64,000 bases of DNA from Paraherbaspirillum soli. Lineage in GTDB: Bacteria > Pseudomonadota > Gammaproteobacteria > Burkholderiales > Burkholderiaceae_D. The notes beneath the pieces were generated by a model. That model was not told the DNA's origin. It made no database searches and worked only from the letters and a program-made list of their open reading frames with translations. This document shows positions 45,776 through 54,378 of the stretch, piece by piece. The stretch is taken from the NCBI RefSeq assembly GCF_042654985.1, contig NZ_JBHSMT010000030.1, positions 1 to 64,000 on the forward strand. The letters are read 5' to 3'. The position numbers and the translations under genes are program-made. How positions within the stretch are numbered: position 1 is the stretch's first letter; every line of letters begins with the position of its first letter.

Positions 45776-46555
45776 ATGGGAGCATGGGGAACAGGTCTTT
45801 ATTCGGACGATACGACATGCGAGGTTCGTGATGCGTTCAAGACCCATTTAGAAGAAGGATTGAGCCATTCCGAAGTAGAAAGTGAAATTCTCGGACGCTT
45901 CGACGAGGTTTTGTCCAACCATCAAATTGAGTGCCTCGTGTACTTTGGACTGGCCGAAACACAATGGAGATTTGGCTGTCTGAGCGCCAACGTAAAAGCG
46001 CATACACTCGCCCTTCTGAAAGCAGGCGGTGATGTGAGGTACTGGCAAGAGGATGCGCCATCTGAGGTTCGTGCAAGAGCCAAAGTTCTAGCCGCGCTGA
46101 GTAGCAAGCTACAAACTCCACAGCCGCCATTGAGGCAGGTCAAGCTAAAGCCACAGAAACCTCCGAAGAAACAGCTGGACTCGCCAATTGGCGCTGTTTT
46201 CAGTATCCCGCTCCCGCTCGGAAACATCGCACTGCTCAAATTTGTTGGCTTGCGCCCGGCTGGAAAACGGGATGAAGCAGTATTTCGGCTGCTGCCGTGG
46301 ATAGGCGATACATTGCCCGAATCATCGATACTTGACCGCATTGCAGATCAAGCCGTAACCGTCTGCGAACACCATGAGTTCTCTTTTTTCTTGAACGATC
46401 GCAGAAAAAATCCAATTCATCACCTGCAGCCAACCGACATCGTTCTGACAACCACAATTCCTCCGGATTACAGCAGGTATGTATCCATTAACATGGAATC
46501 TTTTGCCGCGAAAGCTCAACATTCGTTAGAACTCACTCCATGGAAAAACTGTTAA
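45776..46555 (+). CDS. DUF4259-type protein with long C-terminal extension
   Basis: 259 residues from ATG 45776. It begins MGAWGTGLYSDDTTCEVRD, characteristic of DUF4259, followed by the alpha-helical part (CLVYFGLAETQWRFGCL). After a Lys/Pro-rich linker (about 115-140) comes a beta-rich domain (SPIGAVFSIPLPLGNIALLKF) not typical of the short DUF4259 proteins. It is probably cytoplasmic. Its end overlaps the next gene by 16 bp. Function unknown; related genes occur in toxin/immunity neighbourhoods. Confidence 0.65.
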   Translation: MGAWGTGLYSDDTTCEVRDAFKTHLEEGLSHSEVESEILGRFDEVLSNHQIECLVYFGLAETQWRFGCLSANVKAHTLALLKAGGDVRYWQEDAPSEVRARAKVLAALSSKLQTPQPPLRQVKLKPQKPPKKQLDSPIGAVFSIPLPLGNIALLKFVGLRPAGKRDEAVFRLLPWIGDTLPESSILDRIADQAVTVCEHHEFSFFLNDRRKNPIHHLQPTDIVLTTTIPPDYSRYVSINMESFAAKAQHSLELTPWKNC

Positions 46556-47145
46556 GCGCGGCGCTACTGCAGGAAATCGTGCCGCATCCGCAGCACGGCG
46601 GCCGTCCGACAAATTCCGGTATTTCAGTCTCGGAATCGCTAATCCGCCGAGGGCATTGGAGCTACGACCGCGAATCCATCTTTCCCAAGTCTGTAATCAT
46701 TGCCGATCCCACACAGCAAAATTACGCGATGTATCCGCGCAACTACTACGTAGATATGCTGAAAAAATGCCGTACCTGCCAACGGCCTTTCATCTTCTTT
46801 GCCAAAGAGCAGAAGCATTGGTTCGAAACATTGAAATTCTATGTCGATGCCGATTGCGTCACTTGCCCTAGGTGCCGCCGAGACACGCAAACCGAGCGAC
46901 GTCGCCTGCAGCGCTATTCAGGTCTTGTTGCCAAAGAAGGCCATTCCCGCAAAGAGTTAATGTTCCTGGTTGATGACGCCATCTATCTTCTCGCGCGAGG
47001 CGTGCTGCGCGACCTGCATCGTTTGGGCCGAATCAAGAACCAGGCTTTGCGACAAATACCTGAGTACTCGGGAACTGCGGTTCTTGTCCAGGCAATCAAG
47101 CGCGCAAGTGGTGCGACCGACGATGCGCACCAACTCAAAATTTGA
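46540..47145 (+). CDS. zinc-ribbon protein of unknown function
   Basis: 201 residues. A treble-clef/zinc-ribbon-like core has Cys77-x2-Cys80 (KKCRTCQRPF) and Cys106-x2-Cys109-x2-Cys112 (CVTCPRCRR), matching the probable zinc-ribbon domain PF13451. Between them is FAKEQKHWFETLKFYVDADC. The C-terminal 85 residues are helical. It overlaps the DUF4259 gene by 16 bp, implying translational coupling, and converges on hpaI with no gap. Confidence 0.65.
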   Translation: MEKLLSAALLQEIVPHPQHGGRPTNSGISVSESLIRRGHWSYDRESIFPKSVIIADPTQQNYAMYPRNYYVDMLKKCRTCQRPFIFFAKEQKHWFETLKFYVDADCVTCPRCRRDTQTERRRLQRYSGLVAKEGHSRKELMFLVDDAIYLLARGVLRDLHRLGRIKNQALRQIPEYSGTAVLVQAIKRASGATDDAHQLKI

Positions 47146-47146
47146 C

Positions 47147-47944
47147 TCAATACGAAGCACCAGCCGCACTGCCGGATGCCGGCTTGAAGGTATTGACGAG
47201 ATCAAGCGCCGCATTGCGCAATAAGCTGGTATCGGCCCCAACCGCCAGCACGTTGCAGCCGCCAGCCCGATAGGCCGCAGCCAGCGTCGAATCGGCACAA
47301 AATATGCCGGCGGCCTTGCCTGCCGCCCGGATCGTCGCAATAGCGCCTTCAATCGCCGTCTTCACTTCCGGATGCGCAGTCTGCCCGGGATGGCCCATTG
47401 ACGCAGCCAGGTCGGCCGGGCCGATGAATACGCCGTCCACCCCTTCCACTTGTAGAATCGCGGCCAGATTCGCTATCCCGGTACGGGACTCGACCTGGAC
47501 CATCAGGCACATTTCGGCATCGGCCTGGGCCAGATAGTCGTCAATGCCGTTCCAGCGCGCACCGCGTTCTAGCCCGGTACCGACGCCGCGCATGCCGTTC
47601 GGCGGATAGCGCATGGCGGCTACCAAGGCCTTCGCTTGGGCGGCGCTGTCGACCATCGGCGCCAGCAAGGTCTGGACGCCGATGCCCAGCAGTTGCTTGA
47701 TCAGCGCGCTGTCGTGCTGCGGCGGCCGCACCACGGCCTGCACCGGGTAGGCGGCAATCGCCTGCAGTTGGGCCTGCACCGAACGCAGATCGTTGGGGCC
47801 GTGCTCGGCGTCGATCAGCAAAAAATCGAAGCCGCAACCGGCCAGGATTTCAGCGGCAAGCGGATGGGCGAGACCGAGAAAAAGACCCAGCTGCAAGTGC
47901 TGATCTTTGAGTCTCTGCTTGAAACCATTACGCGGCATGTCCAT
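47147..47944 (-). CDS. hpaI: 4-hydroxy-2-oxo-heptane-1,7-dioate aldolase
   Basis: 265 residues of the HpcH/HpaI class II aldolase family. It splits 4-hydroxy-2-oxoheptanedioate into pyruvate and succinic semialdehyde, the last step of homoprotocatechuate meta-cleavage. Blocks: LIDAEHGPNDLRSV, RYPPNGMRGVG, MVQVESRTGIANL (Glu metal ligand) and GVFIGPADLAASMGH (Asp ligand). The last gene of the hpa operon, 12 bp after hpaH. Confidence 0.92.
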   Translation of the reverse strand: MDMPRNGFKQRLKDQHLQLGLFLGLAHPLAAEILAGCGFDFLLIDAEHGPNDLRSVQAQLQAIAAYPVQAVVRPPQHDSALIKQLLGIGVQTLLAPMVDSAAQAKALVAAMRYPPNGMRGVGTGLERGARWNGIDDYLAQADAEMCLMVQVESRTGIANLAAILQVEGVDGVFIGPADLAASMGHPGQTAHPEVKTAIEGAIATIRAAGKAAGIFCADSTLAAAYRAGGCNVLAVGADTSLLRNAALDLVNTFKPASGSAAGASY

Positions 47945-47956
47945 AGGGAAAAATCC

Positions 47957-48760
47957 TCAAACGAAGCGAAACGCAATTTGCCCGAGCCGGCCGTAGTCGG
48001 CCTGGAAAGTATCGCCGACAGCAGCCGGCACCGGACGCGTGAACGAGCCCGCCAGCACCACGTCGCCGGCGTTGAGCTGTTCGTCATAGGGCGCAATTTT
48101 GTTGGCCAGCCAAGCCACGCCAGTGGCCGGATGGTTCAACACCGCTGCCGCCAGTCCGGTTTCTTCTATCACACCGTTTTTGTAAAGCATCGCACCGGCC
48201 CAACGCAAATCGACGTCGTGCGGCCGCACCGGACGACCGCCAAGCACGATGCCGGCATTGGCCGCAAAGTCGGAGATGGTATCGAACACCTTGCGCGGCG
48301 TTTTTGTCTCGCCGTCAAACTGCTCGATCCGCGCGTCGATGATCTCGATCGCCGGCGTCACATAGTCGGTAGCTGCCAGCACGTCAAACAGTGTAATGCC
48401 CGGCCCCTTGAGCGAACAAGCTAGGATAAATGCCAGTTCGACCTCTATCCGCGGTGCGATGAAGCGCGCAAACGGGATGTCGCCGCCCTGCTCGAAAAAC
48501 ATATCGTCCAGCAGCGGCGCGTAATCCGGTTCGGTGATTTGCGAAGACAATTGCATCGCGCGCGAGGTCAGGCCGATCTTGCGACCTTTGACGACACGGC
48601 CCTCGGCCAGCTTGAGCTGGAGCCATGCGCGCTGGATCGCATAGCCATCCTCGATAGTCATGCCGGGATGCGCGCTCGAGAAATGGCGCAACTGCTTGCG
48701 CGTCCGCTCGGCTTCATGCAATTGCGCGGCCAGTTTGTGGATGGTACTTGGTAGAAGCAT
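47957..48760 (-). CDS. hpaH: 2-oxo-hept-4-ene-1,7-dioate hydratase
   Basis: 267 residues from ATG 48760; a longer frame reaching hpaF is not conserved. It adds water to 2-oxohept-ene-dioate, feeding HpaI. It has the FAH-like hydratase fold shared with MhpD/XylJ: GRKIGLTSRAMQ, EPDYAPLLDDM, EVELAFIL with metal-binding glutamates, and FADYGRLG-like QADYGRLGQIAFRF at the end. It is separated by 80 bp from hpaF. Confidence 0.92.
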   Translation of the reverse strand: MLLPSTIHKLAAQLHEAERTRKQLRHFSSAHPGMTIEDGYAIQRAWLQLKLAEGRVVKGRKIGLTSRAMQLSSQITEPDYAPLLDDMFFEQGGDIPFARFIAPRIEVELAFILACSLKGPGITLFDVLAATDYVTPAIEIIDARIEQFDGETKTPRKVFDTISDFAANAGIVLGGRPVRPHDVDLRWAGAMLYKNGVIEETGLAAAVLNHPATGVAWLANKIAPYDEQLNAGDVVLAGSFTRPVPAAVGDTFQADYGRLGQIAFRFV

Positions 48761-48840
48761 GGGGCTTTCTTTCGGGTTAGTGGACTGTAACAGTGGATTC
48801 GGGAGTGAAAGGCGCGTACCCGGCGTGCAGGGCAAGGCGC

Positions 48841-49245
48841 TCATGCCTTGCTGTAGCGCGCGTGCAGGTTGTTATGTTTCCAGCTGCCGCTGGACTCGCT
48901 GAATTCGGTGATCTCCAGCGACAGCGCCAGGCCCATCTGTTGATACAGCACGGCGAAGTGGGTTTTGAGCACTTCGAACAACGCATCGCCGGTGCGGCGC
49001 TTGACCGGTTCGCTGCGGCCTGCGGCAATCTTCAGCGTGGCGTGGACGAATGCCGCATCGGCAGCACCGTCGGCAATGCAGTAGTAGTCGGCGGCGATGG
49101 CCCGCACCCGGACTCCGCCGATCGGATACACCGGCTTGCCGTCCGCTTGCTGGGCGATCAGGCAGGCCGCCAGTTGGGCGCATAGGGTTTGCAGGTCGCC
49201 GTCGGCGCTCAGGTTGGCTGAGTATTCCAGCGTTAGATGGGGCAT
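48841..49245 (-). CDS. hpaF: 5-carboxymethyl-2-hydroxymuconate delta-isomerase
   Basis: 134 residues from ATG 49245, putting the catalytic Pro1 of the tautomerase superfamily directly after Met (MPHLTLEYSANL). It isomerises 5-carboxymethyl-2-hydroxymuconate to the oxo form. C-terminal conserved part: LSLEITEFSESSGSWKHNN. It starts 8 bp after the hpaD stop, so it is coupled. Confidence 0.92.
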   Translation of the reverse strand: MPHLTLEYSANLSADGDLQTLCAQLAACLIAQQADGKPVYPIGGVRVRAIAADYYCIADGAADAAFVHATLKIAAGRSEPVKRRTGDALFEVLKTHFAVLYQQMGLALSLEITEFSESSGSWKHNNLHARYSKA

Positions 49246-49253
49246 GGCAGTCC

Positions 49254-50120
49254 TTACGTTCTTAACGGTGTAATCGGAAAAACGGCATTGATCTGGCCGG
49301 TGCCGGAACTGCCGAAATACGGCGTGATGATTTCGGCGCGCTGGTCGTAAGTGCGTCCGCCCAGCAAGCCGAGCAGCATCGCGGTGTCGTGCATGCCGCC
49401 CTCGCCCCAGCACTTGTCGTTATACATCGGCAGCAGGTCGAGAAAGGTGCTCCAGTCGCCCTGCTGCCACAGCTCCACCACCCTGCGATCCATTTGTTCC
49501 AGGAACGGGTCCCATACCTTGTGCATGAAATCCGGCGCGGTGCCGTTGTCGGCAAAGTGGTGCGACAGCGAACCGCTGGCAAACACCGCCACCGTGCCGT
49601 CGTAGTGCTGTTCGATCGCCTTGCGCACGGCGAGGCCGAAGCGCTCGCTCTCCGCCAGCTGGTGCCACATGCACCAGCCCGAGACGCAGACCACCTTGAA
49701 ATGCTGATCGCTGTTCATGTAGCGCATCGGCACCAGGGTGCCGTATTCCAGTTCCAGCGTGGTTGCGCTGTGTGCTCGGCTCTTGACACCCATCCGGTTG
49801 GCGGTGTTGCTGATCAAGTGGCCCAACTCTGGGTTGCCCGGATAGGCATAGGCCAGGTTCTTGATGAAATGCGGCAGCTCGTTGCTGGTGTAGACGCCTT
49901 CAAAACGGGGCGCGCAGTTGATGTGGTATTCCGCGTTGACCAGCCAGTGCACGTCGAATACGACGATGGTATCGACCCCGAATTCGTGGCAACGGCGGCC
50001 GATTTCAAGATGGCCGTCGATGGCGGCCTGCCGGCAGCCTTTATGCGGGCCGTCCAGTTCGGACAGGTACATCGACGGAACGTGCGTAATCTTGGCGGCA
50101 AGAGCCAGAGTGCCCATCAT
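49254..50120 (-). CDS. hpaD: 3,4-dihydroxyphenylacetate (homoprotocatechuate) 2,3-dioxygenase
   Basis: 288 residues of the LigB-type class III extradiol dioxygenases. It opens the aromatic ring using Fe(II) and O2. The N-terminus ALAAKITHVPSMYLSEL holds an iron-ligand histidine, FDVHWLVNAEYHIN a second histidine region, and VFASGSLSHHF the third block. An alternative ATG lies one codon downstream. On its upstream side the operon is broken by the DUF2235 effector genes; the next hpa gene, hpaE, is 2.8 kb away. Confidence 0.93.
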   Translation of the reverse strand: MMGTLALAAKITHVPSMYLSELDGPHKGCRQAAIDGHLEIGRRCHEFGVDTIVVFDVHWLVNAEYHINCAPRFEGVYTSNELPHFIKNLAYAYPGNPELGHLISNTANRMGVKSRAHSATTLELEYGTLVPMRYMNSDQHFKVVCVSGWCMWHQLAESERFGLAVRKAIEQHYDGTVAVFASGSLSHHFADNGTAPDFMHKVWDPFLEQMDRRVVELWQQGDWSTFLDLLPMYNDKCWGEGGMHDTAMLLGLLGGRTYDQRAEIITPYFGSSGTGQINAVFPITPLRT

Positions 50121-50194
50121 CTCTCCTTTTAAGCGATCTCTAATTTCGCTTGGATTTCACGGTCTTATAAATTCGATCGCGCTTTTAATCCCTG

Positions 50195-51172
50195 TCAAAA
50201 CACCACCCGCTGCCGCAAATAACCGCCGCCCTCGCGCCACTTGTCGGTCTGGGTCCGGACCGCCCAATGGCCGAGGTCGGCCGCATCGGCATCGGTTTGG
50301 GTCGGGAACAGCGGCGTCAACTTGTCTTGTTCCTGCTGGCTGAACGGCGTCTGCTGGTGCGCGTTTTCCAGCGCATTGATTTTCTCCAACCGATAGCCGG
50401 GGGCATTTTCCGCTTCCTTGTATTTGTCTATCCTGCTCTGCATCATCGCGGCCAACTTCGGATCGTTCTTGAGCGCCTCTTGATAGTTGTCCCACACCCT
50501 TTTGTCGTACCGCGAGCTCGGCTCCTTGCGGGTTTTGTCATGCTCTCGCGCCATCGCCAGCAGCGCCTCGGCCTTTTCTTCGGCCGAGCTATAACCAGCC
50601 AGGTAAAACCCCGCCAGCGAGTCGTGCACCTGGTCCGCCAGCAACGCCATGTACGGCGCATTCTGCGGGTCGGGCGGCTCCTTGAACTGTTCCAACGCCC
50701 ATAACTCCTCTGGGCTGGGCGCAATATCGGCATAGTACAGACGCTGCTGCCAGTCATTGGCGTTGGCGATTTGCTGGCGTTCCAGCGGCCGCACCAGGTC
50801 GTAATGTCGGCCCATGCGACCATCGGATCGCAACAGCAATTTCCGTGTGCGCAGCAGCAGCAAATCGCTTTTCAGCGCTTCGTTGTAGCTGCCCAGATCT
50901 TCTTTTTCCTGGGCGTTGCAGCCTTCAGCGTAGAAACGCAAATAATTGAAACCATTCAGGAAGGCGTGCCGATAGCTGTAAAACAGCCGCATGTGTTCAT
51001 TCATCAAAGAACGAAAATCATCTCCCTTGAACTCCCCCGCTTTCATGTAAGCGTTCCAGGCCGCGCTCAGTTCGGGAGAAATCTCGTAACCTTTTTTTAA
51101 ACGATCATCCATCACGCAATACGCGGCCAATGGCACGCCAGCGACGGTGGCCGCATGGTGCATATGCAGCAT
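50195..51172 (-). CDS. C-terminal fragment of the Tle1-type (DUF2235) protein
   Basis: 325 residues opening with MLHMHHAATVAGVPLAAY, which repeats the end of the upstream fragment. The rest is a helical region (DDRLKKGYEISPELSAAW, then HAFLNGFNYLRFYAEG) that fits the C-terminal half of long DUF2235 proteins. Its start codon lies inside the 50-bp tandem duplication at 51123-51222. Collapsing the duplication joins this frame to the upstream one at residue 380 or so and gives about 700 residues, the usual length of Tle1 lipases. It may be untranslated, or made by reinitiation. Confidence 0.75.
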   Translation of the reverse strand: MLHMHHAATVAGVPLAAYCVMDDRLKKGYEISPELSAAWNAYMKAGEFKGDDFRSLMNEHMRLFYSYRHAFLNGFNYLRFYAEGCNAQEKEDLGSYNEALKSDLLLLRTRKLLLRSDGRMGRHYDLVRPLERQQIANANDWQQRLYYADIAPSPEELWALEQFKEPPDPQNAPYMALLADQVHDSLAGFYLAGYSSAEEKAEALLAMAREHDKTRKEPSSRYDKRVWDNYQEALKNDPKLAAMMQSRIDKYKEAENAPGYRLEKINALENAHQQTPFSQQEQDKLTPLFPTQTDADAADLGHWAVRTQTDKWREGGGYLRQRVVF

Positions 51173-52308
51173 GCGGCCAATGGCACGCCAGCGACGGTGG
51201 CCGCATGGTGCATATGCAGCAGCGGAATTTGCGACAACAGCAGGTCCATGCTGCGCGATTTGCCCTGCTCGCCCGGCGCATAGCCGCCGCCGACATCAGA
51301 ATGCACGCCGGGATACAGATACTCCAGCACTTTGCCGCCAGCACCTTGCTTGACGCGGGTGACTGGAAAATTGCGGCGCTGTTCGTGGGCGGCGATGTAA
51401 TGCACGGAGTGCTTGACGCAATCGGGCAATGGTTGAAGAATTTCCTTGGCCCAGACGAAGTGGCCATCGGCCCAAAAGATCGGCGTGCTTTCCGCCACCG
51501 AGTTGGCTGGACCGATCGACGCTACGCTGTCGAACAGGCCGAGGAATTTGATCTCAGCCGGCATGCTGGCAAAGGTGCCGTCTTTTTGCAGCAAGTCGTT
51601 GAACCAGTAGCAGAACGCCCGCGCCTGGACCGCGCCGCGCGAAAAGCCGAACACATTCAGCGAGATGTTAGGAATTCTCGGCAACGGCCGCTCTGCGCGC
51701 ACCTTGCGCAAGCGTTTGTCGAGTTCTTTGCTCAGATCGCCAAACCAGCTGCGGCGGTCTGGGCGTGGATCGTGCGCATCGCGCAGCGGGTCGCCGGTGT
51801 CGACGTCTTGCGCGTATTGCTGGAGTTTGGCGGTAATTTCATGATCCTCGAACATCTTGACGCCATCATTAATCGATTGATACACCGCGTTATAGACTTC
51901 CAGCAATGCATACAGAATGCGTGCCTGACCACCTTTGCCGAATGCTTTGCCTTCCTGGCTTTCGCGCCATTCCCGGTTTTCCGGAAAGCGCGTACCCAGA
52001 CCGGGAATGTAAATCCGGTAGTGGTGAGGCTGTTGCAGATAATCGCCTATACCATCGACGGCTTTATGCGCGTTAAATAGTTTGACGATATTCGTGTGGC
52101 ACTTCAACGGTTCATCACGGATGCGATTGTTGTTGGTGCCATCAAAAAACAAACCTATCTTGACGAAGCACTGGCACAACAGATGCGCAGTCCTGAACGA
52201 TTCGCCATTCATGCCGTCGAGAGCACAGGTCTCGGCAAAATTTAATGCCATCACATCTTCAGCGCGGCCACGAACAATCAGTGGTGCGGATTGAATAGGT
52301 ACGTTCAT
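51112..52308 (-). CDS. N-terminal fragment of a Tle1-type (DUF2235) phospholipase effector, frameshifted
   Basis: 398 residues. DUF2235 alpha/beta hydrolases include the T6SS phospholipase effectors Tle1. Catalytic elements are all in this part: VKIGLFFDGTNNN (oxyanion region, 49-61), nucleophile Ser223 in GFSRG (221-225), Asp260 in GLFDSVASIG, and YPGVHSDVGGGY with His336. The end (residues 381-398) is out-of-frame read-through of a duplicated 50-bp unit, so the protein lost its C-terminal half, which in Tle1 contributes to membrane contact. Directly upstream, with adjoining ends, is the lipoprotein gene 52309-52806, a likely immunity partner. No T6SS structural genes are in the window. Confidence 0.8.
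   Translation of the reverse strand: MNVPIQSAPLIVRGRAEDVMALNFAETCALDGMNGESFRTAHLLCQCFVKIGLFFDGTNNNRIRDEPLKCHTNIVKLFNAHKAVDGIGDYLQQPHHYRIYIPGLGTRFPENREWRESQEGKAFGKGGQARILYALLEVYNAVYQSINDGVKMFEDHEITAKLQQYAQDVDTGDPLRDAHDPRPDRRSWFGDLSKELDKRLRKVRAERPLPRIPNISLNVFGFSRGAVQARAFCYWFNDLLQKDGTFASMPAEIKFLGLFDSVASIGPANSVAESTPIFWADGHFVWAKEILQPLPDCVKHSVHYIAAHEQRRNFPVTRVKQGAGGKVLEYLYPGVHSDVGGGYAPGEQGKSRSMDLLLSQIPLLHMHHAATVAGVPLAACCICTMRPPSLACHWPRIA
51123..51222. repeat. 50-bp tandem duplication causing the frameshift
   Basis: Two consecutive units of 50 bp (51123-51172 and 51173-51222) are identical over the first 49 bases, beginning GCGGCCAATGGCACGCC. Because 50 is not a multiple of 3, the second unit shifts the DUF2235 reading frame. 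One unit removed restores an uninterrupted frame. Confidence 0.92.
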
Positions 52309-52806
52309 TTACTCTTCCTCCGGCGGGGCTATCGTGACGCTTTTGGGAAGCGGATGCATCGGGCTTTCCGGAGCATAACGAGCAGACGAAACCACTCGCA
52401 CTTCATCATTGGCGAAGAAATGAACGGTAAGTGTCCCCGCTCTTTCATATCGCCTGATCGTGGTGGTTTTTTCTATCCAGTTATCTTCACCTTTGATTGG
52501 TCGGTTCCAGCGCACCTTGACCTTCATGCCGGGCTGCCATTGGGTAGGGAGTATGTAACCAGATGCACTGGTGCCGCCGCAACTAATGCCTCCCGCCATG
52601 TATTCGCTGAATGGCTCCTTTACATAAAACGCGTGAATATAGGACACCCCTTCGTGACCGACACAGCCTATCGACACCGGCGTCATCGGAACAGTGACCA
52701 GCGTTGACCGCTTGTCGATGGGTACGGATGCATTATTCGGCAACGTTGCGCTGCAAGCGCCGAGTACCGGTATGACGACACATAAAAACAAGTGTTGGAA
52801 TCGCAT
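52309..52806 (-). CDS. DUF3304-type lipoprotein, likely immunity protein for the Tle1-type effector
   Basis: 165 residues with a lipobox VLGAC (Cys18). The domain (GCVGHEGVSYIHAFYV, GGISCGGTSASGYILPTQWQPGMKVKVRW) matches DUF3304 lipoproteins that accompany DUF2235 effectors. Immunity proteins of Tle1 lipases are periplasmic lipoproteins that block self-intoxication in the periplasm. It lies directly before the effector gene, stop and start adjoining. The effector is broken while this gene is intact, as expected if protection against sister cells is still useful. Confidence 0.78.
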   Translation of the reverse strand: MRFQHLFLCVVIPVLGACSATLPNNASVPIDKRSTLVTVPMTPVSIGCVGHEGVSYIHAFYVKEPFSEYMAGGISCGGTSASGYILPTQWQPGMKVKVRWNRPIKGEDNWIEKTTTIRRYERAGTLTVHFFANDEVRVVSSARYAPESPMHPLPKSVTIAPPEEE

Positions 52807-52923
52807 ATATTTCCCCTGGTTTGACTTGAAATAATCATTCGTACATCAGTCATGTCACTCGTACTGTTCTGTCCACGGAAAATATCGCAGTCCAAATCCG
52901 GCATTGCCAAACGCGAACCAGAC

Positions 52924-54378
52924 TCAGAGCCCCCAGCGCGGAATCGCATGCTCGCCATAGGAGATGCAGACATTCTTCGCTTCGGCGAACACCTCGAAGC
53001 TGTAATGTCCGCCTTCGCGACCGGTGCCCGAGGCTTTGACGCCGCCGAATGGCTGGCGCAGGTCGCGCACATTCTGGCTGTTGACGAACACCATGCCGGC
53101 CGCGATGCCGCGCGCCATGCGCAGCGCGCGCCCGGTGCTTTCGGTCCAGACATACGAGGACAGTCCATACGGCGTATCGTTGGCGATCTTTAGCGCTTCG
53201 GCTTCGTCGCCGAACGGGATCAGGCACGGCACCGGGCCGAAAATTTCATCCTGGGCGATGTGCATCCGGTTATCGACATCGGCGAATACCGTGGCTTGCA
53301 GCCAATTGCCGTGACGCAGGTGATTAGGCACCGCCGGCAGGCCGCCGCCGCACACCATGCGCGCGCCCTCTTGTTGTCCAAGCGCGATATAGCGCATGAC
53401 TTTTTCCCAATGGCTGCGACTGATCATCGGGCCGATGATGGTGTCGGCATCGAGCGGATCGCCAACCTTCAGATTGGCCGCGCGTGCCGCGAAGTCGACG
53501 ACAAACTTGTCGTAGATACCGCGCTGGACCAGGATGCGCGAACCAGCGGTGCAGCGCTCGCCATTGTTGGAAAAAATCATGAACAGCGCGGCGTCCAGCG
53601 CACGCTCATAGTCGGCGTCGTCGAAGATGATGAAAGGCGATTTGCCGCCAAGCTCCATCGAGAATTTTTTCAATCCCGCCTGCTGCACGATGCGGTTGCC
53701 GGTCGCGGTGCTGCCGGTGAACGAAATCGCGCGCACGTCGGGGTGGCGAATCAACGGCTCTCCTGCCTCCTTGCCGTAACCGTGCACGACATTGAACACC
53801 CCGGCCGGAATGCCGGCTTCCAGCACCAGCTGGCCGAGATAGTCGGCGCTCAGCGGCGACAGCTCCGACATTTTCAACACCGCGGTGTTGCCGAGCGCGA
53901 GACAGGGCGCGGTCTTCCAGGTGGCGGTCATGAACGGCACGTTCCACGGCGAAATCAGCGCGCAGACGCCAACCGGCTGCCACATCGTGTAGTTCAGATG
54001 GCCGCTGTCGGACTGGAACGATTCGCCATCCATGTGGGTGGCGACTTCGGCAAAAAAATGGAAATTATCGGCGGCGCGCGGGATCAGCGTTTTTTGGGTT
54101 TGTGCTATCACCTGACCGCTATCCCTGCTTTCCAGTTCGGCCAGCGGCGGCACGTGGCGAGTGATCAAATCGCCCAGACGGCGCATCAGCCTGGCGCGTT
54201 CCGCCGCCGGCTTGGCGGCCCAGGCCGGGAACGCCTCTTTCGCCGCTTGCACGGCGGCGCCGACTTCGGCCTCGCCGCCGCTCGCGACCTCAGCGATCAC
54301 TTCGTTATTGGCCGGATTGCGAGTCTCGAAAGTCTGGCGGCTCGCGACTTGTTTACCGTTGATCAGATGCTTGATCAT
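52924..54378 (-). CDS. hpaE: 5-carboxymethyl-2-hydroxymuconic semialdehyde dehydrogenase
   Basis: 484 residues from ATG 54378, which overlaps the hpaG2 stop by 4 bp. NAD-dependent oxidation of the ring-cleavage semialdehyde. Aldehyde dehydrogenase landmarks: ISPWNVPFMTATWK, the catalytic glutamate in MELGGKSPFIIF, the nucleophile cysteine in NNGERCTAGSRIL, and EIFGPVPCLIPF. It should be followed by hpaD; instead the effector/immunity pair lies between them. Confidence 0.93.
   Translation of the reverse strand: MIKHLINGKQVASRQTFETRNPANNEVIAEVASGGEAEVGAAVQAAKEAFPAWAAKPAAERARLMRRLGDLITRHVPPLAELESRDSGQVIAQTQKTLIPRAADNFHFFAEVATHMDGESFQSDSGHLNYTMWQPVGVCALISPWNVPFMTATWKTAPCLALGNTAVLKMSELSPLSADYLGQLVLEAGIPAGVFNVVHGYGKEAGEPLIRHPDVRAISFTGSTATGNRIVQQAGLKKFSMELGGKSPFIIFDDADYERALDAALFMIFSNNGERCTAGSRILVQRGIYDKFVVDFAARAANLKVGDPLDADTIIGPMISRSHWEKVMRYIALGQQEGARMVCGGGLPAVPNHLRHGNWLQATVFADVDNRMHIAQDEIFGPVPCLIPFGDEAEALKIANDTPYGLSSYVWTESTGRALRMARGIAAGMVFVNSQNVRDLRQPFGGVKASGTGREGGHYSFEVFAEAKNVCISYGEHAIPRWGL

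Noticed and set aside
51130..52080. 316-codon open frame antisense to the DUF2235 gene
   Set aside because: Shadow; the minus strand carries GFSRG and the other DUF2235 motifs.
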